A DNA stretch of 64,000 nucleotides from Brumimicrobium oceani (GCF_003143775.1 NZ_QFRJ01000014.1:1-64000); one strand, 5' to 3'. Positions 45,374-54,439 are shown, counted from the stretch's first letter. The notes: a model not told the origin generated them from the sequence alone. Made by a program: numbers and translations.

Positions 45374-45778
45374 TTATTGTTGTTTCTTAATTTTATTCAA
45401 ATGGGCTTCATTAATTCCATTGATGATATTGTCGACTCCGGCATTCATCAGCATATTTTTAGCTTGTCCAGATCGTGCTCCACTGCGGCAGTACACAACA
45501 ACTTGGTCATGGCCTTGGAATTTTTCAACATTGGATTCAACAGTATTTAAAGGAATATTAATCGCACCTTCAAAATGGCCTGCTTTAAATTCTTGTGGTG
45601 TTCGTACATCAACTATAAAGGCATTTTCAAAATCAATTTTATCGTTTTGACTGTTTTGAGTTGTGCGCTTTGTTTCTGAAGTGCTCGCCGTTTCTGATGT
45701 TTGTGAGTTTGAGCAGCTCGTAAAAACTACTGTTCCAAACATCATGAGGCTTAAACCTATGTTTTTTATATAACTCAT
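45374..45778 (-). CDS. Rhodanese-like lipoprotein
   Basis: A 134-residue protein. The signal ends in GTVVFTSC, a lipobox; the mature part is a short Ser/Thr-rich linker and one rhodanese domain with FIVDVRTPQEFKAGHFEGAI and the active loop VVYCRSGARSGQAKNML, with the catalytic Cys present. Rhodaneses carry sulfane sulfur as persulfide, so this is probably a periplasm-facing sulfur carrier feeding the nearby YeeE/YedE transporters. It is the first gene of a five-gene operon, after a terminator-like hairpin that separates it from the MBL-rhodanese gene. Confidence 0.9.
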   Translation of the reverse strand: MSYIKNIGLSLMMFGTVVFTSCSNSQTSETASTSETKRTTQNSQNDKIDFENAFIVDVRTPQEFKAGHFEGAINIPLNTVESNVEKFQGHDQVVVYCRSGARSGQAKNMLMNAGVDNIINGINEAHLNKIKKQQ

Positions 45779-45826
45779 TTGCTTTGTTTTATAACTTTAA
45801 AATTTGGATTCTAGTTCAATACAAAA

Positions 45827-45857
45827 CACAGTGGCCCAAACGTGTTGAACCACTGTG
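45827..45857. terminator. Terminator after the MBL-rhodanese gene
   Basis: Arms CACAGTGG (45827-45834) and CCACTGTG (45850-45857). Read on the minus strand the stem is followed by TTTTGT, 18 bases beyond the stop codon, so it should end or attenuate the MBL-rhodanese transcript before the rhodanese lipoprotein. Confidence 0.65.
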
Positions 45858-45874
45858 AAAATTATGATATTGAA

Positions 45875-47287
45875 TTATGATAAAGTCTTAGATGCACAAA
45901 CGAAGTCTGTTTTAGGTACTTTTGTTTCTGCGATTGCACCCATTCCACCTTCAACCTCCGTGAAGTTTCTGTAACCTCTAGATTGTAAGATACTTGCTGC
46001 AATCATACTTCTGTATCCACCCGCACAGTGCATGAAGAAATGCTCATCTGGATTAATGTCTTTGATCCAGTCATTTAGACTTGCTAATGGACGAGAGAAA
46101 GCTTCATCAACGTGCTCAGCTTCATATTCTGATTCTTTACGTACATCGTAAACAACGCTTTCGTCTTTTTTGAAACGACTTTCGAATTCAGCTGGTGTAA
46201 TTCTGTCTACTTTGTCAATTTCACGGTCTTCTTTAGTCCAAGATTCAAAACCTCCTTCTAAGAAACCAATTACATTGTCGAATCCAACGCGTGTTAATCG
46301 AATCACAACTTCTTCTTCCATTCCTGGTTCAGTAACCAAAAGTAATGGTTGTTGAACATCTCCAATCATAGCTCCAACCCATGGTGCAAAGTCACCTCCG
46401 ATTCCGATACTCACTGAGTTAGGAATAAATCCTTTAGCGAAATCACCATTGTCTCTCGTGTCTAGAATTAAAGCTCCTGTACCTTCTGCGGCTGCTTCAA
46501 ATTCTTTTGGAGACAATGCTTTAAGACCTGTTTTGATTACATCGTCAACGTTTTTATATCCTGTTTTATTCATTGCAACGTTAGCTCCAAAATATGCTGG
46601 AGGTGGTAGTAAACCATCTGTTACCGCTTCAATAAATGCTTCTTTATTTGGTTGATTCAATGCATAGTTTACCTTTTTCTGGTTTCCTAATGTATCAACT
46701 GTTTCTTTCATCATGTTTTTACCACAAGCAGATCCTGCACCGTGAGCTGGATAAACGATTACGTCATCTGCTAAAGGCATGATTTTCGTCATTAACGAGT
46801 CGTAAAGGTGACCTGCTAGCTCATCTTGTGTCATATTCGCTGCTTTTTGAGCTAAATCTGGACGTCCCACATCTCCTAAGAATAAAGTATCTCCTGAGAA
46901 TATAGCGTGATCATTTCCGTCTGCGTCAATCAATAGGTAAGTTGTACTTTCCATTGTGTGACCTGGTGTATGCAAAACTTTAATTTTGATGTCTCCCACT
47001 TCTAAAATTTGCTCGTCTTCAGCAACTATACAATCAAACTCTGGTGCTGCCGTAGGACCAAAAACGATGTCAGCTCCTGTAGCCTTAGCCAAATCTAAGT
47101 GTCCAGAAACGAAATCTGCGTGGAAGTGTGTTTCAAGAATGTACTTCAACTTAACGTTATCTTTTTCTAATCTTTCTAGATAAGGTTGGATTTCACGTAA
47201 TGGATCAATAATTACTGCTTCTCCATTGCTCGTGATGTAATATGCACCCTGTGCTAAACATCCTGTGTAAATTTGTTCAATGTTCAT
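45875..47287 (-). CDS. MBL-fold persulfide-dioxygenase-like protein fused to two rhodanese domains
   Basis: A 470-residue protein. The metallo-beta-lactamase fold (residues 1-240) has THFHADFVSGH (His54, His56, Asp58 by count) and FSGDTLFLGDVGRPDLAQ, typical of ETHE1-type persulfide dioxygenases. Rhodanese 1 (about 260-355) has TEPGMEEEV where the Cys loop should be, so it is catalytically dead. Rhodanese 2 (about 370-465) has FMHCAGGYRSMIAAS with the Cys. It should oxidise glutathione- or protein-bound persulfide to sulfite and move sulfur through rhodanese 2. It stands upstream of the five-gene sulfur operon. Confidence 0.92.
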   Translation of the reverse strand: MNIEQIYTGCLAQGAYYITSNGEAVIIDPLREIQPYLERLEKDNVKLKYILETHFHADFVSGHLDLAKATGADIVFGPTAAPEFDCIVAEDEQILEVGDIKIKVLHTPGHTMESTTYLLIDADGNDHAIFSGDTLFLGDVGRPDLAQKAANMTQDELAGHLYDSLMTKIMPLADDVIVYPAHGAGSACGKNMMKETVDTLGNQKKVNYALNQPNKEAFIEAVTDGLLPPPAYFGANVAMNKTGYKNVDDVIKTGLKALSPKEFEAAAEGTGALILDTRDNGDFAKGFIPNSVSIGIGGDFAPWVGAMIGDVQQPLLLVTEPGMEEEVVIRLTRVGFDNVIGFLEGGFESWTKEDREIDKVDRITPAEFESRFKKDESVVYDVRKESEYEAEHVDEAFSRPLASLNDWIKDINPDEHFFMHCAGGYRSMIAASILQSRGYRNFTEVEGGMGAIAETKVPKTDFVCASKTLS

Positions 47288-47644
47288 GTCTCTCTTTTTT
47301 TATTGTTTTTTAATTATTTTCTTTTGACTGGCACAAAGGTCGGGAATCATTAGTGATATCTCGGTTACAATTGTTACAGTCTTTGCAAGAGTTCTCCAAA
47401 TCCTGCGTTACGCTCGTTAAATTTTAAATCATTTATAAAAATAAACTCCCAACAATTATGCCTTCGCATGCCTTGTCATTGTGCAATTCTTACAAAGAAT
47501 TGTATTTCTTCTTTTAGTATTTCAAATCCTGCGTTATGCTTGGTTTTACTTTCAGTTGTTTATAAAAATAAACGCCTAAAATTAAAATCATGTATTTATC
47601 GGAATCACAAGCCTTGTCATAGATTAATGCTCATTAAAAATATA
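47288..47644. repeat. Imperfect direct repeat of about 130 bp
   Basis: CAAATCCTGCGTTA occurs at 47397 and 47523, TTTATAAAAATAAAC at 47432 and 47559, and CCTTGTCAT at 47471 and 47612, in the same order. The region between the MBL-rhodanese gene and the Bro-N pseudogene is therefore a diverged tandem duplication. No coding sequence is seen. A promoter-like CCTTTG lies near 47338 on the minus strand. Confidence 0.6.
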
Positions 47645-48481
47645 TCATTTGTCCAAATTCTTTTGTTCATTTAAATAATCTTTAGCTGTCAGTTTGTTTA
47701 CAATTTTTTTTCCTGATTTTTCTTCAATTTCTTTTCTTGTATTGCCTGCAATAGTTCCACCTTGTTATGCTATTTCTTTGTTCGCGGTGAAAGACTTTGG
47801 TTTTTTCTCTTTACTTATTTCCGTAGTAGTAGCTTCGGCAAGCATATTTAGTACGAGTTCTAAATTGCTCATGTTATCACGAAGATTTTCTTTTTTAAGT
47901 CCTTTCAGTTTTTTATAATTTTTCACATCAAAACCACTCCATGCTTTAGTTATTTCATTAGTGAGAATTGCATATTCCATTCCTTTTTTAACACCTCTTT
48001 CTTCCCATTCATCGGTAAGCTCCTTTCGAACCTCAATACTTTTTAGCCGTTGATTAACCCATTGTTTGCTATATCCTTTTTTGAGGTAAGTTTCCATTAA
48101 TCTATCAAATCCAATCTCCGGATCTTCAATTTCATCAATACGTTCCTTGGCCACTTTAGCTATCCATATTTTAAATGGTTCTGCTTTTGGTGACGGAACA
48201 CTTTGTATTAATCTAAACAGTTGTTCGGTATCGGCAACATCTGTTTTTCTCTTTTTACCATCTTTAGCTGTCATTTTCAACCCGTGAAGATTTGTCACGG
48301 TTTGGTTTCCCTCTTGCTTTAGGCGTTGTTTTAGTTTACGCCAATAGGCTGTTGCATCTTTACTTTCGGTGAGAATAGCAATAACATCTATAACTGAAAA
48401 ATACCATTTCTCTTGGTCTTCATCCCATTCCGTGCGTACTTGTTGTTGTTCAAAAAGTTTTATGCTATTTTCTTTGGTCAT
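47645..48481 (-). pseudogene. Bro-N domain (phage antirepressor-like) protein with in-frame stop
   Basis: From the ATG at 48481 the frame encodes a Bro-N domain (IKLFEQQQVRTEWDEDQEKW, YFSVIDVIAILTE, AYWRKLKQRLKQEG, DTEQLFRLIQSVPSPKAEPF) and a helical middle, then stops at TAA 47765-47767 after 238 residues. The same frame continues for 39 more codons (QGGTIAGNTRKEIEEKSGKK, IVNKLTAKDYL) to TGA 47645-47647, a match to the usual C-terminus of these proteins. So a sense codon mutated to TAA. The shortened 238-residue protein could still be made. Related proteins are phage- or plasmid-borne regulators. Confidence 0.8.
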
Positions 48482-48485
48482 TTGC

Positions 48486-49082
48486 CTACTTTTTAAGATT
48501 AATCCACAATTCAGTATCTTTTCTTGCTGGATGAGAATTATAGCACTTTTCCATTTTTTCTATTTTTAAATTCCCTTCCATTAAATCCAAATATTCTTCC
48601 TTGTTTCCTTCGAATGGCGGACCGCCAACAAATTCTCTATCGAATAACAATCCACAAAGTTTACCTTCGTCTGAAAGTAAGGATTTCATTTTTTGTACAT
48701 ATTTCGGTCTAAGAGAAGGGTGAATAGCACAAAAGAAAGTTTGTTCAATGATTAAGTCATACGCTCCTTCATGTTTAAAAAAGTCTCCATGAATTAAATG
48801 AATATTTGGATTGTTCTTAAAGTCTTTCTGAAGTTTGGAAATCAATTTTGGTGCAATATCTATAACGGTAACATTGGTAAATCCATTGTCTATTAAATAT
48901 TTCGCTTCATAAGCGTTTCCGGCTCCAGGAATTAAAATCTTTAAATCCTTATTTTCAATTTGATCAATATATGTTTTGATAGGAGGGGAGACTTCGCCCA
49001 AGTCCCAACCAGTTAAATTATTCTCGTATTTAGAGTTCCAAAATTCTTGGTCTAAATTTTCTAATGTTTGTGATTCTTTCAA
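48486..49082 (-). CDS. TPMT-like SAM methyltransferase
   Basis: A 198-residue protein of the thiopurine methyltransferase family: FWNSKYENNLTGWDLGEVSP is the usual N-terminus, ILIPGAGNAYEAKYLIDNGF the SAM loop, VIDIAPKLISKLQ the acidic loop, YDLIIEQTFFCAIHPSLRPK motif IV, and GGPPFEGNKEEY the C-terminal signature. Substrate unknown; bacterial members act on thiols, selenium or tellurium species. It is 4 bases upstream of the Bro-N frame, so the two may share a transcript. Confidence 0.9.
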   Translation of the reverse strand: MKESQTLENLDQEFWNSKYENNLTGWDLGEVSPPIKTYIDQIENKDLKILIPGAGNAYEAKYLIDNGFTNVTVIDIAPKLISKLQKDFKNNPNIHLIHGDFFKHEGAYDLIIEQTFFCAIHPSLRPKYVQKMKSLLSDEGKLCGLLFDREFVGGPPFEGNKEEYLDLMEGNLKIEKMEKCYNSHPARKDTELWINLKK

Positions 49083-49152
49083 GGTCTATGAATTTTAATT
49101 TGAAGAAAGAAAGATACTAAAATATATGCGATTTACCGACTATATAAAACCA

Positions 49153-49187
49153 AAAATAGGCACACCGCATTGCAATGTACCTATTTT
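49153..49187. terminator. Terminator after sulP
   Basis: Arms AAAATAGGCACA (from 49153) and TGTACCTATTTT (ending 49187) pair with one mismatch. Read on the minus strand it lies just past the SulP stop and ends in a U-rich tract. Confidence 0.65.
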
Positions 49188-49207
49188 AGCCTGTCTTAAG
49201 ATTTTAG

Positions 49208-50941
49208 TTACTTTACATTACTTTGTAAAGCATATCTTTTACTATCAAAATTTTCTTTGATTTCTTCTTTATTTAAGAATTGTACCGCATCTTTCATATT
49301 GATAAACACATAATCTTCTCCAAGTTTTTTAATCATATTCCATTTTACAAGGATATCTCGAACTGGACCACGGGCTCCAGCAATTGCCACTTGAATTCCT
49401 TTCTTGTGCCAGTTGTTGATCCAGTCTTCAATTTCATGAGCTCCCGTACTATCCAACGAAATAACACTTTCGAAGTTGAGAATAACTTTGGCTAAGGCTT
49501 CTCCTTTTTCTTTTTCCCAAGCTTCTACTTGTTTTTGAATAAAACTGATATTGGCAAAATAAATTTGACCATCGATACGGATAAATAATTCGTCTTTTCC
49601 TTCATTCAAATCTGGAAAACGCTCTGTATTTCTATAAATAGTTGTGCTGGGAACCTGAGCTAATTTTGCAATGTGTGGACGAGAAGCTTTGTATAAAACC
49701 GCAACTAATGAAAGAATCATTCCGATGATAATTCCAGTTACAATTCCTAAAGTTAAGGTAGAAACAAAGGTAATCATCAACAAGAAGAAATCTGTTCTGT
49801 CTGTTTTCCATAATAACTTTGGAGTTTTTGCGTCAATTAATCCATACACAGCTACCATAACTACCGCGGCTAAAATTGATTTCGGAAGGTAGAAGAATAA
49901 TTCTGTAAGAAAGAGGAGTGTAATTACGATAAGCGCAACACTTATGATAGAGGCTAAAGCAGTTTTAGCACCCGATTGGTCGTTTACTGCTGTTCTGGAG
50001 AAACCACCTGTAACAGGATAACCCATAAAGAAAGCCGCTCCAAAATTAGCCATTCCTAATCCAATCAATTCCTGATTAGCATCTAATTTGTAGTCTTTGT
50101 GCTTTCCTTGAATGATCTTTGCTACTGCGAAACTTTCAGCAAAACTCACCAATGATATTGTAATGGCTATAGGAAGTAAAATACTCCAAGTTTCCATTGA
50201 AAAAGATGGAGAAGATAATCCTGGAAGTCCAGAAGGGACATCACCAAGCACTGAAACTCCGTTGGCTGTTAATCCAAATCCCCAAACCAATAAAATTCCA
50301 AATATTACCGCTAAAAGTGGGGTAGGTAAGCTTTTATGAATTTTCTTACCAAATTTTATAATGATGATTCCACCAATACCAATTGCGAAGGCTGTCCAGT
50401 TGATTCCTCCAATATTTTGGTAAATATTTACCATTATATCTTGTAAGTATTCACTTCTAGGTAATTCAATTCCAAATAAATGCTTGGCTTGACTTAGTCC
50501 AATAATTATTGCAGCTGCCGATGTAAATCCGTTAATTACAGGATGAGAAAGGAAATTCACAAAGAAACCGAAACGTAAAACTCCCATTGCAAATTGAATA
50601 AGTCCAATGAGGAATGCCAATGTTAGGGCGTAAAGTAGGTATTGCTCAGGAGAATCTGGATTGAGCGCTCCAATTCCTGCTGCGGTTAGTAAGGAAACCA
50701 TGGCCACTGGACCAACAGCGAGCTGTCTTGATGTTCCAAAGATGGCATACAATAAAATGGGAACAGTTACAGCATATAATCCGTGAATTGGATCTAAACC
50801 CGCTAACATTGCATAAGCCATTCCTTGAGGAATAAGCATAATTCCAACCGTTAAACCAGCGGACAAATCTCCCTGAAGATTTTTCTTTTTGTAATTTGGG
50901 AGCCAATCTAGTATTGGCATGTACTTTTTAAGTAATTGCAT
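49208..50941 (-). CDS. SulP-family anion transporter with STAS domain
   Basis: A 577-residue protein: a SulP membrane domain with about 12-14 helices (PNYKKKNLQGDLSAGLTVGI, MLIPQGMAYAMLAGLDPIHG, FGTSRQLAVGPVAMVSLL, NQELIGLGMANFGAAFFMGY, PVTGGFSRTAVN) and a C-terminal STAS domain (about 440-560; FESVISLDSTGAHEIEDWIN). SulP proteins import sulfate, bicarbonate or other anions with H+ or Na+. Sulfate fits with the sulfur cluster 2 kb downstream but bicarbonate is as likely. Length is normal. Confidence 0.93.
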   Translation of the reverse strand: MQLLKKYMPILDWLPNYKKKNLQGDLSAGLTVGIMLIPQGMAYAMLAGLDPIHGLYAVTVPILLYAIFGTSRQLAVGPVAMVSLLTAAGIGALNPDSPEQYLLYALTLAFLIGLIQFAMGVLRFGFFVNFLSHPVINGFTSAAAIIIGLSQAKHLFGIELPRSEYLQDIMVNIYQNIGGINWTAFAIGIGGIIIIKFGKKIHKSLPTPLLAVIFGILLVWGFGLTANGVSVLGDVPSGLPGLSSPSFSMETWSILLPIAITISLVSFAESFAVAKIIQGKHKDYKLDANQELIGLGMANFGAAFFMGYPVTGGFSRTAVNDQSGAKTALASIISVALIVITLLFLTELFFYLPKSILAAVVMVAVYGLIDAKTPKLLWKTDRTDFFLLMITFVSTLTLGIVTGIIIGMILSLVAVLYKASRPHIAKLAQVPSTTIYRNTERFPDLNEGKDELFIRIDGQIYFANISFIQKQVEAWEKEKGEALAKVILNFESVISLDSTGAHEIEDWINNWHKKGIQVAIAGARGPVRDILVKWNMIKKLGEDYVFINMKDAVQFLNKEEIKENFDSKRYALQSNVK

Positions 50942-51132
50942 TTTCTCTCGTTTTCTCTCTTGATTTAATATTTTACAAAAGTCTAAAATTCTTCTTGTTA
51001 TTTAGGTGACTAAAGTAACGCTCATTTAAAATGAGGAGATGAAAACACAAAGCTTTACTTCGTTGATTGCTGATTTTATTCTGCCAGGAAAAATATTTTG
51101 TCAGAACATTAACTTATTCAATTCCGTTTCCT

Positions 51133-51140
51133 TATTTTTG
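51133..51140 (+). promoter_or_regulatory. -7 element TATTTTTG upstream of ndk
   Basis: TAnnTTTG match 25 bases before the ndk ATG at 51166. It also argues against the longer open frame starting at 51067, which would place the promoter inside the coding sequence. Confidence 0.5.
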
Positions 51141-51165
51141 CGCCACATTTAGAAAAAACAATAAA

Positions 51166-51588
51166 ATGGCAACGAATAGAACTTTTACAATGATTAAACC
51201 AGATGCAGTTAAAGCTGGTAATATCGGAAACATTCTTCAAATGATTACGGATGGAGGATTTGAAATTAAAGCGATGAAATATACGCAATTGACTGAAGAG
51301 CAGGCAAAAGAATTTTATGCTGTTCACAGTGAGCGTCCTTTTTATGGTGAATTGGTTGAGTTTATGACGTCAGGACCTATCGTTGCTGCTATATTAGAAA
51401 AAGAAAATGCAGTTGCAGATTTCCGTACTTTGATTGGAGCAACTAATCCAGCAGAAGCAGCAGAAGGAACTATCCGTAAAAAATACGCTTCTTCAATGGG
51501 AGAAAATGCAGTTCATGGTTCAGATTCTGACGAGAATGCAAAAATCGAAGGTGAATTTCACTTTGCAGCTGATGAGGTTGTAGCGTAA
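51166..51588 (+). CDS. ndk: Nucleoside diphosphate kinase
   Basis: A 140-residue enzyme from the ATG at 51166. [49 protein letters not shown] and the active-site histidine in [20 protein letters not shown] are all present (canonical NxxHGSDS). It transfers the terminal phosphate of ATP to other NDPs. Length is standard. Single gene with its own promoter and terminator. Confidence 0.97.
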   Translation: MATNRTFTMIKPDAVKAGNIGNILQMITDGGFEIKAMKYTQLTEEQAKEFYAVHSERPFYGELVEFMTSGPIVAAILEKENAVADFRTLIGATNPAEAAEGTIRKKYASSMGENAVHGSDSDENAKIEGEFHFAADEVVA

Positions 51589-51612
51589 GTTACTTTGAGA
51601 ATATATGATTTG

Positions 51613-51644
51613 AAAAGCTGTACTGAGAGGTACGGCTTTTTTTT
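51613..51644 (+). terminator. ndk terminator
   Basis: Arms AAAAGCTGTAC and GTACGGCTTTT around TGAGAG, followed by a T9 run. Begins 24 bases after the ndk stop codon. Confidence 0.8.
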
Positions 51645-51881
51645 TAACCACGAAGTTCACAAAGGAGGCACAAAGTTCATAAAGAAGAGTCACCTGAGGT
51701 ATTTTAAAAGGTGACGCAAAGGTGCGCAGAGGAGCAGAGATTCGCATAGTTCTAGAGAAGAATCACCTGCGGTGTTTAAAAGGTGACGCAAAGCTTCGCA
51801 GAGGAGCAGAGGTACGCGAAGTTGTTGAAATGCGTCCGACCAGCTGTCAAATCTCACGTTGTCTGCTGGAATTGTACTATG

Positions 51882-51912
51882 AAAAAAGCCCAGACATTTC
51901 ATCTGGGCTTTT
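51882..51912. terminator. Terminator downstream of the PDH E2 gene
   Basis: Perfect arms AAAAGCCCAGA (51884-51894) and TCTGGGCTTTT (51902-51912). It serves the minus-strand PDH transcript and could also catch plus-strand read-through from ndk. Confidence 0.75.
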
Positions 51913-52037
51913 GTAATATGTTTTATTTAATTGTTGTGTGAATGCGTTGGTTTGTGGGCATGCACATTAATATGTGGGCATGCGTTGGTATGTGGGCATG
52001 CGTTGGTTTGTAGGCATGCCCTAATAGGGCAAGCCTA

Positions 52038-53345
52038 CTAAACCAACATCATCATTGGGTTTTCCATGTACGATTTAAACGTATTCAAGAATTCCGCTCC
52101 TGTAACACCATCAACCACACGGTGGTCACATGAAAGTGTTACTCGCATAACATTGCCTGGAACAACTTGTCCGTCTTTTACGACAGGGACTTGTTTAATT
52201 CCTCCAATTGCTAAAATACAACTGTCTGGCGGATTAATAATCGCTGTGAATTCTTCAATATTATACATTCCTAAGTTAGAAATTGTAAATGTATTTCCTT
52301 CCCAATCTTGAGGTTGTAATTTCTTTTCTTTTGCTTTTTTGGCGTATTCTCTTACTTCAGCACCAATTTCCATTAGTCCTTTGGTGTCAGCGAAACGCAC
52401 TACAGGAACCAGTAAACCTTCTTCTACAGCTACAGCTACTCCGATATTTACATGGTCATATTTTCTGATTTTGTCTCCTAACCAGGCGCTATTTACTTTA
52501 GGATGCTTTTTCAATGCAACGGCGCAGGCTTTTATAACCATATCGTTGAATGAAATACGGATGTCGTCGTTTGCATTTACTGCTTTACGCTGTGCAATTG
52601 CGTTATCCATGTCAATATCTAGGGTTAAGTAGAAATGAGGTGCAGTAAATTTGCTTTCCGCTAAACGTTTTGCAATTGTTTTACGCATTTGAGAAACGTT
52701 CTCATCTGTGTAAGATTCTGTTAAGGCTGAACCAGCGCTTTTTCCTGCTGGAGATTTCGCGCTGTTTTGAGGTTTTTCTGATGGTTTGTAATTTTCAATA
52801 TCGCGTTTAACGATTCGACCATTTTCCCCAGATCCTTGAACATCAGATAGATCAATGTTTTTATCTTCCGCTAATTTTTTAGCCAAAGGCGAAGCGAAAA
52901 TTCTCTCTCCATCTCCTCCTTGTGATGATGCAGTTTCTTTTGGTGAATTGTCAGAAGATTTATCAGCTACTGGCTTTTTTTCTTCTTTCTTCTCTTCTTT
53001 TTCCTCTACTTTCGCTTCCTTTTCTACAGGTTCTTCATTCCCTTCATCGGAAGGTGCAGAGTCATCTCCTTTTTTTGCGTCGGCGATAATTTGATCTACG
53101 TCATCTCCTTCTTCTCCGATAATTGCAAGAATATCGTTTACTGGTGCAGTTTCTCCTTTGTCAATTCCGATATATAAGAGTTTTCCGTCATAGAAAGATT
53201 CAAACTCCATTGTTGCTTTATCTGTTTCGATTTCAGCAAGTAATTCACCTGATTCTACATCGTCTCCAACTTTTTTGTGCCATTCTGCAACGACACCTTC
53301 CGTCATCGTATCCGATAATTTTGGCATTAAAATAACTTCAGCCAT
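52038..53345 (-). CDS. pdhC: Pyruvate dehydrogenase E2 (dihydrolipoamide acetyltransferase)
   Basis: A 435-residue enzyme: one lipoyl domain (residues 1-78; lipoyl lysine in EIETDKATMEFES), an acidic/Lys-rich linker (EEKEEKKEEKK region), a peripheral subunit-binding domain (ASPLAKKLAEDKNIDLSDVQ then GENGRIVKRDI), an Ala/Ser-rich linker and the catalytic domain with DHRVVDGVTGAEFL near the C-terminus. It moves acetyl from E1 to CoA. E1-alpha is encoded 14 bases upstream, so they form one operon; E1-beta and E3 are not here. Confidence 0.96.
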   Translation of the reverse strand: MAEVILMPKLSDTMTEGVVAEWHKKVGDDVESGELLAEIETDKATMEFESFYDGKLLYIGIDKGETAPVNDILAIIGEEGDDVDQIIADAKKGDDSAPSDEGNEEPVEKEAKVEEKEEKKEEKKPVADKSSDNSPKETASSQGGDGERIFASPLAKKLAEDKNIDLSDVQGSGENGRIVKRDIENYKPSEKPQNSAKSPAGKSAGSALTESYTDENVSQMRKTIAKRLAESKFTAPHFYLTLDIDMDNAIAQRKAVNANDDIRISFNDMVIKACAVALKKHPKVNSAWLGDKIRKYDHVNIGVAVAVEEGLLVPVVRFADTKGLMEIGAEVREYAKKAKEKKLQPQDWEGNTFTISNLGMYNIEEFTAIINPPDSCILAIGGIKQVPVVKDGQVVPGNVMRVTLSCDHRVVDGVTGAEFLNTFKSYMENPMMMLV

Positions 53346-53359
53346 TGTTCTTTCGTTTT

Positions 53360-54412
53360 TTAGTATTCTTTAATAAATGGGTAATCCTCAGATTTGTATA
53401 CATCCTTGTATAATTCATCTTTTGTTGGGTAATCTGAATTTTCAGCAAACTCAATTGCTTCTTTTATTTCGTTTGCTACCCAGTCTTGAATTTCCTTTAT
53501 TTCCTCTTCCGTTAGGTAAGAATTGTCTTTGATCACTTTTAAGCAGTGCTCAATTGGATCTTTAGACTGATATTCTTTCACCTCATCTTTCGTTCTGTAT
53601 TTTTGAGGATCAGACATTGAATGTCCTTTGTAACGGTATGTTTTAATGTCTAGTAATGTTGGACCGTCTCCTTTACGAGCGCGTTCTGCAGCCATTGAAA
53701 TAGCTTCGTGCACGTCTTCAGGTGACATTCCATTTACAGAGAAAGAAGGCATTTCGTAAGAAGAACCTAATTTCTTTAAATCCATCACGTTTGTTGTTCT
53801 TTCTACAGAAGTTCCCATCGCGTAATTGTTGTTCTCTACAATGAAAATTACGGGCAACTTCCATAGCATTGCCATGTTGAATGTTTCATGAAGTGCTCCT
53901 TGACGTGCTGCTCCATCTCCAAAAGATACCATGGTCACATTGTCTGTTCCTTTGTATTTCTCAGCAAATGCAACACCCGCTCCCATTGGAATTTGCGCTC
54001 CAACGATTCCGTGACCTCCCATGAAGTTTTTTTCTTTGTCAAAAAAGTGCATTGATCCACCTTTTCCTTTTGAAATCCCGGTTTGACGACCGTAAAGCTC
54101 AGCCATTAATGGACGAACATCCGTTCCTAATCCAATTGGGTGCGCATGATCGCGGTATGCAGTCATATGGAAATCTGTTGGTTTTGTAGCACTTACAGTA
54201 CCCGCTACAACAGCTTCTTGACCTATATATAAGTGACAAAATCCTCCAAATTTTTGTTGGATATATAATTGTCCAGCCTTCTCTTCAAATTTTCGCATCA
54301 AAAGCATATCCTTATACCATTTGATATAAGTTTCTTTTGAAAACTTTTGTTTTTTTGAAGCTGTTTCCTTTTTAGTGGTTTTTGTTGGCTTTTCTGATGA
54401 TTTTGCTGCCAT
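53360..54412 (-). CDS. pdhA: Pyruvate dehydrogenase E1 component subunit alpha
   Basis: A 350-residue protein with a Lys/Thr-rich N-terminal 25 residues, then the E1-alpha domain: LMRKFEEKAGQLYIQQKFGG, GQEAVVAGTVSA, the thiamine diphosphate motif VSFGDGAARQGALHETFNMA ending in VENNNYAMGT, and YRYKGHSMSDPQKYRTKDEV, the phosphorylation-loop region in eukaryotic homologues. It decarboxylates pyruvate with E1-beta, which is encoded elsewhere. The -7-like TATATTTG on the minus strand lies at 54440-54447. Confidence 0.96.
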   Translation of the reverse strand: MAAKSSEKPTKTTKKETASKKQKFSKETYIKWYKDMLLMRKFEEKAGQLYIQQKFGGFCHLYIGQEAVVAGTVSATKPTDFHMTAYRDHAHPIGLGTDVRPLMAELYGRQTGISKGKGGSMHFFDKEKNFMGGHGIVGAQIPMGAGVAFAEKYKGTDNVTMVSFGDGAARQGALHETFNMAMLWKLPVIFIVENNNYAMGTSVERTTNVMDLKKLGSSYEMPSFSVNGMSPEDVHEAISMAAERARKGDGPTLLDIKTYRYKGHSMSDPQKYRTKDEVKEYQSKDPIEHCLKVIKDNSYLTEEEIKEIQDWVANEIKEAIEFAENSDYPTKDELYKDVYKSEDYPFIKEY

Positions 54413-54439
54413 AGTTTAATACAGTTTAATTCGAATAGA

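Larger units (their letters stand above)
51589..52037. repeat. Repeat-rich intergenic region between ndk and the PDH genes
   Basis: Contains the ndk terminator, two copies of a 72-bp unit (51684-51756 and 51757-51828; each with TCACCTG near its start, GGTGACGCAAAG, and GCAGAGGAGCAGAG), a second terminator hairpin (51884-51912), and four tandem copies of an 18-bp unit GCGTTGGTTTGTGGGCAT at 51944-52017 (the second copy is 20 bp). No gene is seen; short open frames here are repeat-derived. Confidence 0.7.

Noticed and set aside
51067-51165. N-terminal extension of ndk
   Set aside because: It would include the -7 promoter and gives residues not found in the family.
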